From Aphanomyces cochlioides (taxonomy: Eukaryota > Oomycota > Saprolegniomycetes > Saprolegniales > Verrucalvaceae), in contig JAHQRK010000014.1 in assembly GCA_019828595.1 (NCBI GenBank), forward strand, positions 1,674,001-1,738,000: a stretch of DNA of 64,000 nt, in the 5' to 3' direction. Under the pieces are notes generated by a model. It saw only the letters and a list, made by a program, of their open reading frames with translations. It ran no database searches and was not told where the DNA came from. Numbering within the stretch: position 1 is the first letter of the stretch; each line of letters opens with the position of its first letter. Below, piece after piece: positions 20,067 through 31,140 of this stretch. Made by a program: the position numbers and the translations under genes.

Positions 20067-20735
20067 TCAATCCCTGGCAACACAAGCATACTGTCGTCTC
20101 GCGATCTCCTTGCATTCTGAGCCGTTGGGGAGACCAGTCTGAGGATGTGGGCATGGACCATTTGGTAAATCATTTCTGCAGTAATATTGACCATCAATGC
20201 AGAAGGTCTTGTTGGTCTGCTTGACCGCGATTGAGGTGAGACCCTCAGGACAGTTGAAACTCAACGCCCCGTCTTCATTTTCTCTGGAGGCTGTCGTTTT
20301 TGGCGGAATGAAGTTTTTGGGAGGCTGAGTATGCTCATGCAAGTCTGGAACCACGACTTGCCCTGGCTTTCTTTCAGTGCAACCGACAACACCCGACTCG
20401 GTCACGTGACAGTATGATCCATTGGGTAAACCACGTTGTGGTGGTGGGCATGGGCCATTGATAATCGTGGGGCTGCAATGAAATCTTTTGTCAACACAGA
20501 AATACCCCAGCCGATCGACGAGCATAGCTATCTGCTCACCAGGACAAGTGCTTTCCAGCTCACCAGATTCAAATTCGTGCCCCGTTGGAGCAGGCGTAGG
20601 TGGAGGTGATGTCAGATAGTCGCTTGGAGGGCGAGGTATAGTCGTGACAGACGCATTGAAGGAATCGCCTTGTCCGAGCTGAGATTGAGAGAAAGCTAGA
20701 GATGCTAGGCTGACGAGATAGAGAGGCCAACGCAT
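20067..20735 (-). CDS. Secreted protein with a duplicated cysteine module
   Basis: 222 aa from ATG 20735; the longer open frame upstream begins with GTG only. Residues 1-17 (MRWPLYLVSLASLAFSQ) form a clear signal peptide. A Pro/Thr-rich linker precedes two copies of a ~55-aa Cys module. Each has C, about 20 residues, FCVD or FCID, YYC/HC, NGPCP-PQ-GLPNGS-C and a last Cys; the second copy is joined by another Pro-rich linker. No transmembrane segment or GPI signal is seen, so it is probably released. The family is not known to me; a small apoplastic or wall-interacting protein is an inference. Its gene ends 48 bp from the Tigger element. Confidence 0.75.
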   Translation of the reverse strand: MRWPLYLVSLASLAFSQSQLGQGDSFNASVTTIPRPPSDYLTSPPPTPAPTGHEFESGELESTCPGEQIAMLVDRLGYFCVDKRFHCSPTIINGPCPPPQRGLPNGSYCHVTESGVVGCTERKPGQVVVPDLHEHTQPPKNFIPPKTTASRENEDGALSFNCPEGLTSIAVKQTNKTFCIDGQYYCRNDLPNGPCPHPQTGLPNGSECKEIARRQYACVARD

Positions 20736-21940
20736 GCTGATGTACTGATGGCGGGCGATCAATGAATACACTGGATGGTCTACGGTAGCCTCATGTCAAG
20801 TAACGACTTCGACTGACTCTATTCTATATATAGCTCAACGTCCATCAGTCGGACGGCAAGTTTCAGGCAAGTCTGGAGTCTATGACTAGGCTGTCTTTCT
20901 TGCCTTAGTCGTCCACAAAAATCAATCGCGCGCGATGTCACATTTTCCTATCATCTAACTGTTGAATCGCACCACTTTATTTGATATCACGGAGTTGGTC
21001 CCTATGTTGGAAGGAGCAAGTCCCTATGTTGGAAGGAGTGAGACAGCTTATCAAGAGAGACGCACTCAAAGACCAAGCGCAGTTCCGCAGTTTCAACGTT
21101 TCTGGCGTGCGTTGGGGCCTGGACGACCTTTGTCGTCAATTCATTGACATGACAACGATCAAAAAGATCCAACCAATCAGAAGCTACAATTTGACTAGGA
21201 GTTTCAGATTCCAGCCAATCAAATCGATGAATTCAACAGCCAGGAACTGATTTGAAGCTCTGGATGATGAATCTCAACCCGGCGTCGTGTATCTTGGAGA
21301 ACGGTTGGAAAAGATGTGCACGGACGGGATAATAGCTTCTGCAGTCGTGGCAAAATGGAGCAAAGTCCACTCCAGACCTAATCGATCGGATTCCAACAAC
21401 GGCTGCTCCATGGGAATCAAGAAACCCCAAACAACATGATGTCTTTTGTCGTGACAGTCGTACCATGATATTGAGCCAACGCACCAGCGGGCACACTGCT
21501 CACGACAACCCAGACTGTGCACCGAAGGGTCATTCGTCGAGGGGCACTGCAAGTCCAACCACAAATAGTTTGCAGCATGCTCGACCAACAAAGTCATCAT
21601 CATACACTTTCCAAATCACGACTTGCTTGAGAACGTTAATTGAGCAAACGCTACTTAAGACCGCAACGAAAGCTCTTCAGTGGCAATGCCTGACGATGCC
21701 ATCTGCCACAGTGCGACCAACACAAGGAGCAGATGCCGTGAAAATCGTTCCCTGGTGCCATTTACTCCATCTTCTTGCTTGTTCCTGTGGACTTTTACTG
21801 TACTTCATGAGGGCGACATTGATTCCCTTAACATGAAGCCTACGTATTATCTGGCCATGCACATCAAGAAAGTATATCTGCAGTATCATTCAGATTGGAC
21901 TTCAGCTGTAATAATTATCCTATTCACTCTATTCTCTATG
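20736..21940. other. Intergenic stretch, possible gene relic on the minus strand
   Basis: About 1.2 kb. It contains a 22-bp tandem duplication at 20998-21038 and AGCCAATC/ACCAATC motifs near 21171 and 21217. A minus-strand frame at 21274-21603 (with HHVVWGFLIPMEQPLLESDR) has protein-like composition and might be an isolated exon or relic, but no start, splice partner or family could be assigned. Overlapping plus-strand frames are no better. Confidence 0.35.
20998..21038. repeat. 22-bp tandem duplication
   Basis: GTCCCTATGTTGGAAGGAG occurs at 20998-21016 and again at 21020-21038, spaced by CAA. It is a simple recent duplication in non-coding DNA. Confidence 0.85.
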
Positions 21941-24900
21941 TCATGGAGACGCCTTTTCTTGGGAATCTAGCGCCATAAACATGGCATAATCGCTCACTTT
22001 GTTCAACGAGAGCGCCGAAATGTTTTCCGACGCGTATTTGCCTTCGGCAAACTCAAACTTGGAAAATCGCTGTCGATCTTGCCACGTATGAAGATGAGCA
22101 TGGTCTCGAACATCGTCAGTCGATGTTGTGGGAAAGTCAAGCATGTTCGTGTTCTTGTCGACTCCACTTTCGAATGTACAATTGTGGATTGCAATGTGTC
22201 CAGCGTACAGCGTCAAGACGCCGTAATGCCAAGTTGGCCATCCTTTTGTCCCATACTCCTTGCTCTTCTCCTCAGCCGTAAATTCATGCTCATGCAGGTA
22301 TTTCATCAGCGACACAGTCAAATTTGCGCATTCTCGGACTTGAGCTGTAGGGCCGTACCAAGTGGAGCCCACATTGCGCAGACTTGTGGCATGAAGGTGC
22401 AAATCGTTGCTGATGCGCGTAAGCCGTTCAAAGTTGCTTTGAGTCTGATAGCCCCCGCTCCCAATTGTCATTTTCTCTGGCCTCCACGTCGCGAATGCCG
22501 GGGTCAAGAATGTATCAATGTCGGTTCGCAAGACCCAGTCGTACGGTCGTAGCACTGGACTGTCAATTGCAACAACATTGATTGAGTCGCCGTATTGATA
22601 AGTGAAGTCGTCAAAACGGAGCAGAGAGTACGTAGGATCGGTGATACATCGATTTGGTTCTTCGGGGGATTTTCGAGGCGTTGCAGTACAATTCAATCCA
22701 TCCAGAGCCTTAATCACACCGTTTGACATGACAACGATGTCCGTGCGCCACGTCGATGGTTCGTACTTGGTCATTTCTTCCCACGCCCGACGAAACCATC
22801 GAAATTGCGAGACGAAAAAATCTTCCCGCGCTTCAAATGGCAAAAACACCACGGCCGCACGAATAAATGGAGTTGGAGCTGACGTAGTTGGAGCTAAAGT
22901 TGTTGTGATACTTGTTGGAGGAGGTGTTGAGATTTCTGTTACGGCTGGTGTTAATTGCGGAGCCTCTGTCGCCACTGGGGAAGTTGGGAGCGTGGACGGA
23001 GAGTCCGTTGTGGAAACCACTGTGGGGGAATTTGACGGGGGGATTGATGTAGCGTCGGCTATCGACAGTTCTGCTTCGTTTGGAGTAACCGAAGGGGGAA
23101 CCACTGACTCAATTGGAGGCTCCGGAGAAGTTATTGGAGGAATCGTCTCACTTGGTGTAGGAGTTGGCGTGCTGGGAAGTGTGGTGACTGGCGGTGTAGG
23201 GATGGAATCAAGGGCCATGAACATCGCGTAGTCGCTCACTTTGTCGAGATCTAAATTCTCCTTGACTTCGTCTTTGTACCCATCGTTCATAAACACAAAC
23301 TTGCTAAAACGTCGCTGGTTTTGCCACGTGTGTAAGTGCGCATGTTTCGTCGTCGGGTCGTCTGAAGCGGTGGGGAAATCCAACATGATTTCATCTTTGG
23401 CGACGCCTGAGTCCTTGGTGCAGTGGTTGATCGCAACATGACCGGCATACAAGGACAGGACGCCATAATGCCACTCTGGCCAGCCTCTCGTGCCATACGC
23501 CTCGCTCTTTTCTTCGTCTGTAAACTCTTTCACGCGCATATACTCCATCACTTGGACGGTCAATTTGGCACAAGCTCGCACGAGAGAGGCTGGGCCATAC
23601 CACGTCGAGCCTAAGTTGGTCAATCCGGCATTGTGAAAACCCATGTCTCCAATAATTCGCGTCAGCCGAGCAGCGTTCGTTGCGGAAAACGAGTAAGCAC
23701 CTTTTCCAACAGTCATGACACTTGGTTTCCAAGTCGCGAACGCTGGCGTCAAGAACGTGTCGATGTCAGTGCGTAGGAGCCAGTCGTAGATGTCGAGGGC
23801 AGGGATGTCTTGAGCCACGACGCCAATCGAGTCACCAAATCTGTAGCCGAGCTCAAGTCGCTTGTACGTATCCACGACAACACATCGATTCGGCTCTTCC
23901 TTTGTCTTTCGAATGTTCTCGACTGTGCAGTCAAGCTCGGTTAGAACTGGATGGTCAGTTGTGTCAGTGACGACGACAATGTCAGTGCGCCACAAGGGAG
24001 GTTCGGACTGATGCATATGGAGCCAGCTGCGGCGAAACCAACGAAGTTGCGTGAGAAATAGATCGCCTTCAACTCCTCTGGGGATGAAAACGATGGCAGC
24101 TCGCACAAACGAAGTTTGATTGATCAATGACGCGTCCAGAGTCGGCGTTGGGGTTGGCGCAAGAGCTTGGCGTTGAGAGTCCAGTGCCATAAACATGGCG
24201 TAATCTTGAATCACATTGAGATCAAGCGCGTCGATGTTTTCTTCGTAGTACGCGCCTTGCTCGAATGCGAGTTTACTGAAGCGATCCATAGTCTGCCACG
24301 AGTGCAAGTGAGCATGGACAAGTGTAGAGCCATTTGAAGAGGTATCAACGTCCAGCATATCGCCGCGTTTTTCCACACCATACCCGTGGGTGCAATGATT
24401 GATCGCCAAATGGCCAGCGTAGAGGGAAAGCACGCCATGATGCCAATTTGGCCAGCCTTGGATGCCATATTCTTCGCTCTTTTCAAGTGGAGTAAACTCG
24501 TTGTCGTGGAGGTATTGCATGAGCGATACAGTCAAGTTGGCACAAGTTTGAAGCAGTTTTGTCGGACCGTACCACGTTGATCCAATGTTGGTCAAGCCAG
24601 CCGACGTCAGGTTTAAGGACTTCGCAATGCGAACTAATTTGGCCGAGGTATTATAACCTTGGAATTCGTAGCCACCTTGACCGACAGTCATGACGGCAGG
24701 CCTCCATGTGGCAAACGCTGGAGTCAGGAACGTATCCAAGTCTGTTCTGAGGATATAATCGTACGCATCAAGCTTGGCCACGACTGCCACATTGATCGAG
24801 TCGCCAAAGTCGTATTTGAAGTCAAGTGTGGACATGCTCACATATGTCGGGGCGACAATGCACTTGTTGGGTTCGTCTGGTGATTCACGTGGAGTCATCG

Positions 24901-25243
24901 AGCAACCAAGGGCTTGGAAAGGCCGCAAGTCTGTGCCAGGGGCCATGTAGAGGATCAAGTCGGTGCGCCACTTATCCGGTTCATAGCGTTGCATTTCTAC
25001 CCAACTCCGTCGGAGCCATCGAAACTGCGGCATATAGACGAGGAATCTTGTGGCGGGAAAGCAGAGAACGACACCGCGGACAAACACTTGATCATGGTAC
25101 GATGACTTTGTGGAAAAAATATGGGCATGGATGTCTTCATACTTGATGTCGAAATACCATGCAAGGACAACGAATTGAACCAGGAAGAAAGCGAGGAGCG
25201 ATAACAAGAGCCGCCGTAACTTGCGCTGTCCGTCGTCCGACAT
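21941..25243 (-). CDS. Type II membrane protein with three tandem glycosyltransferase-like repeats
   Basis: 1100 aa from the first ATG at 25243; the frame extends 24 bases further only to a GTG. The layout matches the five-repeat gene at 14-4942: a short basic N-terminus, a hydrophobic anchor (about residues 12-32, LLSLLAFFLVQFVVLAWYF), then three ~300-aa modules. All three keep the full LRTDxDTFLTP block, STWYGP, WHxGVLxLYAGH and HAHLHxWQ, so each may be active. Between modules 2 and 3 there is a ~110-aa Ser/Thr/Pro-rich spacer (VTTLPSTPTPTPSETIPP and similar), a likely O-glycosylated stalk that the other gene lacks. Intact motifs in every copy make this the better candidate for an enzyme; substrate unknown. 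Confidence 0.85.
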   Translation of the reverse strand: MSDDGQRKLRRLLLSLLAFFLVQFVVLAWYFDIKYEDIHAHIFSTKSSYHDQVFVRGVVLCFPATRFLVYMPQFRWLRRSWVEMQRYEPDKWRTDLILYMAPGTDLRPFQALGCSMTPRESPDEPNKCIVAPTYVSMSTLDFKYDFGDSINVAVVAKLDAYDYILRTDLDTFLTPAFATWRPAVMTVGQGGYEFQGYNTSAKLVRIAKSLNLTSAGLTNIGSTWYGPTKLLQTCANLTVSLMQYLHDNEFTPLEKSEEYGIQGWPNWHHGVLSLYAGHLAINHCTHGYGVEKRGDMLDVDTSSNGSTLVHAHLHSWQTMDRFSKLAFEQGAYYEENIDALDLNVIQDYAMFMALDSQRQALAPTPTPTLDASLINQTSFVRAAIVFIPRGVEGDLFLTQLRWFRRSWLHMHQSEPPLWRTDIVVVTDTTDHPVLTELDCTVENIRKTKEEPNRCVVVDTYKRLELGYRFGDSIGVVAQDIPALDIYDWLLRTDIDTFLTPAFATWKPSVMTVGKGAYSFSATNAARLTRIIGDMGFHNAGLTNLGSTWYGPASLVRACAKLTVQVMEYMRVKEFTDEEKSEAYGTRGWPEWHYGVLSLYAGHVAINHCTKDSGVAKDEIMLDFPTASDDPTTKHAHLHTWQNQRRFSKFVFMNDGYKDEVKENLDLDKVSDYAMFMALDSIPTPPVTTLPSTPTPTPSETIPPITSPEPPIESVVPPSVTPNEAELSIADATSIPPSNSPTVVSTTDSPSTLPTSPVATEAPQLTPAVTEISTPPPTSITTTLAPTTSAPTPFIRAAVVFLPFEAREDFFVSQFRWFRRAWEEMTKYEPSTWRTDIVVMSNGVIKALDGLNCTATPRKSPEEPNRCITDPTYSLLRFDDFTYQYGDSINVVAIDSPVLRPYDWVLRTDIDTFLTPAFATWRPEKMTIGSGGYQTQSNFERLTRISNDLHLHATSLRNVGSTWYGPTAQVRECANLTVSLMKYLHEHEFTAEEKSKEYGTKGWPTWHYGVLTLYAGHIAIHNCTFESGVDKNTNMLDFPTTSTDDVRDHAHLHTWQDRQRFSKFEFAEGKYASENISALSLNKVSDYAMFMALDSQEKASP

Positions 25244-26032
25244 CTTGCACGTTAAGGCGTTTGACACCCGTTCGATACAAACATTTATAATTTTTTTAAA
25301 ATATTTTAAATGTTTAAAACTATATTAAAAATGTTAAACTCCATATCACTCGATGTGTACAAAATACTAAAATTTGATTGGCTGATCGATCCTTATTCGT
25401 GATTTGATTGGATCACGTCAGAGAATCTGTCATCTTCCGAGGTAAAGAGCATTTGAACGCCATAGAGTCCTCTTCATCATCTGGCGTTCCTATCACTCGA
25501 TGCGCCATTGTCTACTTGGTCGATTTCCGTCATTTATTTCACGTCCAAGCCTCTCTTACAAGTCGCGACAAATCGGTCGCAACACCGACTCGTCATGATG
25601 GAATCAAGAAAACTTCAATTGCATATTTTTACTCCTATTAAAACTATATTTTATAGGAGTATACAAATGTCAAGTAAAAAATATGCAGAAATGTAAATTA
25701 CCTGAAAAATAGTCATCTGCTTCGAGCAGTATACATATTTCAAGTATGTTTGTAATTGCGATGAACGAACGGCACTGAAAATGCATACTTTAATCAGAGG
25801 ATTTGTATAGAATTCAATTAATTATTATATTATATGATGTATTTTCACTATTTCTTTGAATATTTCTTCCTGTCATTTAATCGGACAGCATACAAATGTC
25901 AAGTTTAAAAGTTGGTAACAGAACCAACCAATGACCGATGCGATGGGAAAGGTAACGTGACACATGGTCGGGTCTGTGTGTCATTAGCAGCATTCTTCCC
26001 CCACCCGTACATCCGTAGGACGAAAGCGCGTG
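25244..26032. other. AT-rich divergent intergenic region
   Basis: About 790 bp between the three-repeat gene (minus) and the START-FYVE gene (plus). It is AT-rich, has GATTGGCT-type motifs near 25375 and 25403 and a small hairpin at 25631-25660. No coding frame of interest is seen. It must hold the promoters of both flanking genes. Confidence 0.5.
25631..25660. repeat. Small hairpin
   Basis: ACTCCTAT at 25631-25638 and its inverse ATAGGAGT at 25653-25660 enclose a 14-base AT loop. It may be a structural or transcript-end element, or chance in AT-rich DNA. Confidence 0.35.
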
Positions 26033-29000
26033 ATGGCGGCATCGAGTGGAGAGATGCTGCATTTAACAGATGAAGATGTGAATCGCATGAAGAGTCTTGG
26101 AAGAGAAGTCTGTACGCACGTCGCGTATTCTGCGCGTCGGACCGAGACAGGCCGGTCTGGCGTGCGCTGGAATGCGATCGGATTCGAAAACCAAGTCGAG
26201 CTCTTTGTCGGCGAAGATGCGCATCCAGAGACCGACAGGACTCTTTCGTATATGTGTGGCGTGACGCAAGTTGCCTCGACGATCAATGAAGTGGCCGATT
26301 TGTTCAATTCGACGTCTGATGCCCACGACGATTTCTATGCCCACTTTCATCAAGATTTGGCAGGCATTGACATGCTTGCGTCAATCCGAGGCCGCACGCG
26401 CCAATACCCCCGCCACATGATTAGCTTGAAGACCGTCACAATGCTCAGTCCTAGCGCCACGGCCAACTCTCGCGATTTTGTCTTTTTGGAGGTATGCGCA
26501 CATGCAACTCATATCATGTGCACGTATGTAAATTCTGACGAGTAGAGCCAAGAAGATGTGATGGATGCCAAACGAAACAAGCGCGGATGGGTCTGTGCCA
26601 TGCATTCCATCGACCTTCCCAACGTTCCTCCACGCCAAGACGTTGTCCGTGGCAGTCTTTACCGCTCTGGGTTTGTCTTTACCGAGTCAGAGACCCCCGG
26701 CATGCTGGAAGCCATCTACCTCCTCCAAATTGACTTCAAAGGTCCCGTGCCGATCCACGTCCGTCAAGCGATGATGAAGCAACGCATCATGTGCCTGCAA
26801 GTCCTTGCGGATCATTTTGGCTCTGATGCACAATCGCCTGCGCCCCAACAAGCTTCAACATCGGCGGCGCCACGACTTGGCTATGCAGATGACGCTCGAT
26901 TCTCTCGAGCTCATGAAAATTCCCCTCATCAGCAAGCGGGTGGGGGCAATCGATACGGCCAAGATTCTCGCCCCGTGTATCAGTCAGCGTTTTCAATGAG
27001 CGATCTTCAAAACACAGCGCCAGGAGCGCTTACGCAGCAATCCGCGGCGCCCGGTCGATCTCTCTCTGGCTCGGCTGCCTCTGGCCTCCAACTACTTGGA
27101 GATATTCATCTCAAGCCTAAACAGAATGCCACACAGTGCGCGTGCTGTGTTTCTAGCTTCAGCTTTCTCAAGAAGAAACACAACTGCCGTGTGTGCGGAG
27201 AAGTTGTCTGCTCGAGCTGCTGCACACAGCAAAAGCCTACGCATCCTATTGAAGGCATCAAGAAGTTCCACATTTGCACACTCTGCACGATGGATAACCG
27301 GCGATCTACCTCTCGCACTGCCAGTTCTCACGGTGGTGGCTCCAAATCCAGAGGTGATGGACGTAGTGTTTTGAGCGCAGGCGGACACAAATCGCCCAAA
27401 TCGTCGCTCAGCGGCACTGCGTCTCGCTTCAACAAGCAACCTTCAGGACCTGCAGCGCAACCCGCTCAATCGCGATCTCGCGTCGACCAGAATTCATTTG
27501 AAGATCGTCACGATCCCGAACTGCGCCAATTCGGCTACGGTAACAGCAAACCAGTGCAGCCTCAAGCCGCTCAGACACACCCAGCGCAACGAAATGTCGT
27601 CATGGCGCCGCCTCCTCTACCGAACGCATCGATGAGCGCCCCCAACAACTTCCAGCAGTCTCCAAATGGCTATAACGGTCACCCAGCGCCGAAACAATCT
27701 GCACACCATGGATATCACCTTGAAGCTCAAGCGCCTCCTCGTGTCCAACCGCGCTACAACCGATCGACATATCAAGACCCCCACCATGACCACTTGCCCA
27801 ACAACAGCTCGTACCAACCGTCCATGGTCTCAACAACGAGCTATCAAATTCCTCGCTACAATGGCACGAATCGTCCCGATGATCCTCGTGTCTCGCTGCG
27901 CGATGAACGCGATTCTTTCCTCAACATGTACGACGAAGTCGGCACGAGTGTTTCCCGCGCTCAACCTGTCCAACAAACACCGCAATATCGTCAATCAAAC
28001 AGCCATCGCCACTTGGCACAGCCTCAGGAAGTCTACATTCCCCCGGATGCCCCCACGACGACAGCTGTGAACCTCGGAGATCTCAAGAACGCTCCAGATG
28101 TCTTGGCAGCGCTCAACAACGCTCGTTCTGCTGGTGGCAGCAGTGGTCTTCGTCTCGAAATCATTCCATCGGGTCCTCCTCAACAAGCTCCACAACAACC
28201 ATATCCAGCCCGTGGACGTAACCCACACGAGACCATTGGCGAGCATGATGCGTACAGCTACGATGAGCCGGCGCCTCCAGCAACTACGGCGTTCCTTCCA
28301 GCACCTCCTCTGCCACCAGTTCCTGCCCAGCAACAATTTGCGGAGCCAAATGCACATGAGGCTATGCGATACTTGCCGCCGTCCATTTCAAATCCACAAG
28401 CCCCACCTGCCGTCGAGTCATCTCAAATGGTTGCTCAAGGAAACGCACCTCTTGGCACGTATGTTGGCTCCCGCTACCGCATCAAGGAAACGAGGTAATG
28501 GTTCCCCTCGTGAAGTGTAGCTTGACTGTCATCTTAGGTACTATGCGCCGTCGCCTGACGCTAGCCCCGACGATTATGTCACGCAAGAACGCGACAGCAT
28601 CCTCGTTGACATGCCATCGCAGCCTCAATTGCCAGCGGGGGGAGCTAATGTCGTTGCTAACACTGTGACGACGACTGCGGTCACTACCACAGCACCAGCC
28701 ACAGGCAATACTAGCCCCACAGCTTTGACGGTCTCAAAATTCCTCGACCAAGATATTGACATGTTCCTTCAACCGATGGACAAGAACAAGAAGCCAAAGC
28801 AACCTACTCCTCCACCGCCGCATCCTCTTCCTCTTGTACATCCATCGAGCGTCATCCCTGGTTTCTCATCTTGCCTTTTGTAGGACAACACGCCATTTCA
28901 ACATGAAAACGGCAACGGCGGAAACCAAGTGTCCATGGATGACCTCCTCATGCGTCTTCATGCTCAGCAAGAGCCTCCTCGTCCAACTCGATCTCCCTCT

Positions 29001-29216
29001 CCTCCTCCTGTTGCCCCCCGTCCAACTTCGCCCCCTACTCCTGTGCATCAACAGCAACCTGTGCCTGCCCCACAGCCTCCTCACTCTGAAGTCAGCGACG
29101 CCGCTGATGTCGCCATGCTCACGCGCCTCCTCGTCGAACGCCTCCAAGTTGCAAGCGACTCGGAACGCGAAGCCATCCGCGGCGCGCTCACGGCTGTGCA
29201 GGGCCAACTCTCGTAG
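26033..29216 (+). CDS. Large START-FYVE protein with Gln/Pro-rich tail
   Basis: Exons 26033-26491, 26546-28494, 28538-28835 and 28884-29216 give 1012 aa. The ATG at 26033 is the first in frame. The START-like half (about 10-260) has YMCGVTQVASTINEVADLF, NSRDFVFLE before the conserved intron, KRNKRGWVCAMHSIDLPNVP and SLYRSGFVFTESETPG. A complete FYVE-type finger follows at about 350-400: CACC, KKKHNCRVCGEVVCSSCC, CTLC. Of all family members here this keeps the best basic core. The remaining ~600 aa are Pro/Gln/Ser-rich and disordered, ending in a helical AMLTRLLVERLQVASDSERE segment. A membrane-recruited scaffold binding PI3P and a lipid is inferred. It is convergent with the next family member, with 44 bp between stops. 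Confidence 0.82.
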
Positions 29217-29260
29217 ACTGTGTATAAATTATATACGTGTGGATCCCGTTTTCATTCGAT

Positions 29261-30881
29261 TTAGAGAGCAAATGACTTTACATTCCCGCACTGGACGTCG
29301 AGAATCGTCGAGCCTGTGGCTGTAAATGCCTTGACTACACTTGCGCCGTCATCCACATCATCGGGCTCGCTCTGAATCACGGACGGCGCATGTGCAAACA
29401 TGGAATCCGCGCTGTCCAAGTACGCTGCTGACGATGTTTGCGTGGATGGAAGAGTCGCGGAACCTGCGCCACGACCAAGAACAAACCGCGCGACTTCGAG
29501 TCGTGGAGATGGTGGAGCATATTGGCCACGAGGTGGAGGCGGCGGTTGATCGGCTTTGTCTATCTTTGTCAACGTGTCCATCCACGTGACAGCCGAGAGA
29601 CGCATGGGGATCTCGTCTGTGTAGACCGGAGACGCTGGGGGTGAAGTTGGCGCTGGACCCCATGGCAACGCTTCGTCTTCATGTTCCATTGCATCAAAAG
29701 ACTGAGGCGATGGCGCTGTCTTGGGCAATACCAATCGATCAATTTGAGCCAAGTCGACAGGCAAAGAGCTCAACTCTTCGCTGTCGTCCTTGAAAGAGGC
29801 GCGGAGTCGCGCTTCTGCTTCAGCGGCGCATGGTTTGCATACGAGGACATTGATCAACCCGACGACTTCGAGATCAACGTATGCCCACGCAGTGCAATGG
29901 CTGCATACTTTGGCAAGGCATTTACGACACGTTTCCTTTTCTGTCTGGTAGCCGAAGGGTTCATTGCACACAGCACAGCCCGTTCGAGCGTCTGCAGAGG
30001 CTCCTGACGGTGGAAGGAAGTTGCTTTGGTTTGTTGGAGCCAGTCGACGGTGGTGATAAAAGTACAGACTGACACGACCGACGCTGCTGGCCCATGCTTT
30101 CAACGTGCTTGTGCACAGGAGGCGAGGGGCCAAGCCTTTAAAGTCAACTTGGAGCACAATGACAGCCTCGGTGACATTGCGCTGCTTGGTTTCCCGAAAG
30201 ACAAAGCTACAAGGTGATTGAATCCTGCATCGACGACGTTGATGCAGTACCCTGAGGAGTAGATGCCACCACGGACGTAGCTATTTTCAAATGGAGGAAC
30301 CATGGGCAAGTTTACAGAGTGCATGCAAGACATCCATCCGCGCGGTTGACCAAGTTGCTCGGGAATGTCATCTTGATGCTAATTCATGAGACCAAGGTTA
30401 CTTCTCGAAGTGCGTGCCGACAAATTACCTGCACGACGACAAAATCGCGGTGCTGCATTAAGCTGCTCACGCTTCGGACAGCCATCCATTGAATACTGGT
30501 CGCGCGACGAGCGCGCACGTCCATGTCAAACAGCGTGCGTGAATCAATCACGATGGGATCTTCAACGAATCGCTTAAAGTATGGATTTCGGGCGGCTGTC
30601 GAGAATGAAAAGGCAACATTTTCGAGGGGAGCATGGACGTATGCAACGCCGCACATATAATTGAGCGGCGGCAGCGTTTTCGAATGGCGCGGGTCCGTTC
30701 CCGTGTAGAGCTGGACACCATCGATGGGCGTCCCGAGCTGCGTCCATTCGATCGGCGACGAGGGACTCTGTGGCGTAGAGGATGCAAGTAGCACTTGCGC
30801 GTTCTTCTTGGCGACTTTAGCTAGTTCGGCAGCGTATTTTGGCGGTAAACCCACGGCTTGGAGCGTCGCGTTGCTGTGCAT
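29261..30881 (-). CDS. START-FYVE-like protein with reduced zinc finger
   Basis: Three exons, 30881-30429, 30378-30251 and 30206-29261 (508 aa; introns 50 and 44 bp). ATG 30881 is the first in frame. The START-like half has VQLYTG, YMCGVAYVHAPLENVAFSF and RDFVVVQ before the conserved intron, then RGWMSCMHSVNLPMVPPFEN and YSSGFVFRETKQRNVTEAV. The second intron lies within the YSSG codons, the same place as in the gene at 7652. The finger reads CAVC, EKETCRKCLAKVCSHC and CKPC: eight zinc ligands, but the basic RRHHCR motif is gone. The C-terminal ~200 aa are Pro/Ser-rich. The gene is divergent from the IQ-motif gene starting at about 31141. Confidence 0.78.
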
Positions 30882-31140
30882 GCTGTCGAATGCCACATGG
30901 CATGTTCAGGTCGATGACACGGCGATCGTCATATCAGCTTCGGCGTCCGGATAAATATGTATTATCCGGAAATCTCATAAATATCCTCTAGCTTGCGCAA
31001 AAAATAAATGCATTGAATTCGACGATAAATTCAAAATTAATATTTTAATTATAATTGAGTTGAAATATATTTTTTGAAATTTGGTGGTGACCTTGACCAG
31101 ACGGTTCCGAGGACCAAACGCGGAAACGGGAGAGGAATCC

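Noticed and set aside
21274..21603. Minus-strand frame as a START/M96-like C-terminal exon
   Set aside because: Similarity is only impressionistic; no start, upstream exon or conserved motif could be shown.
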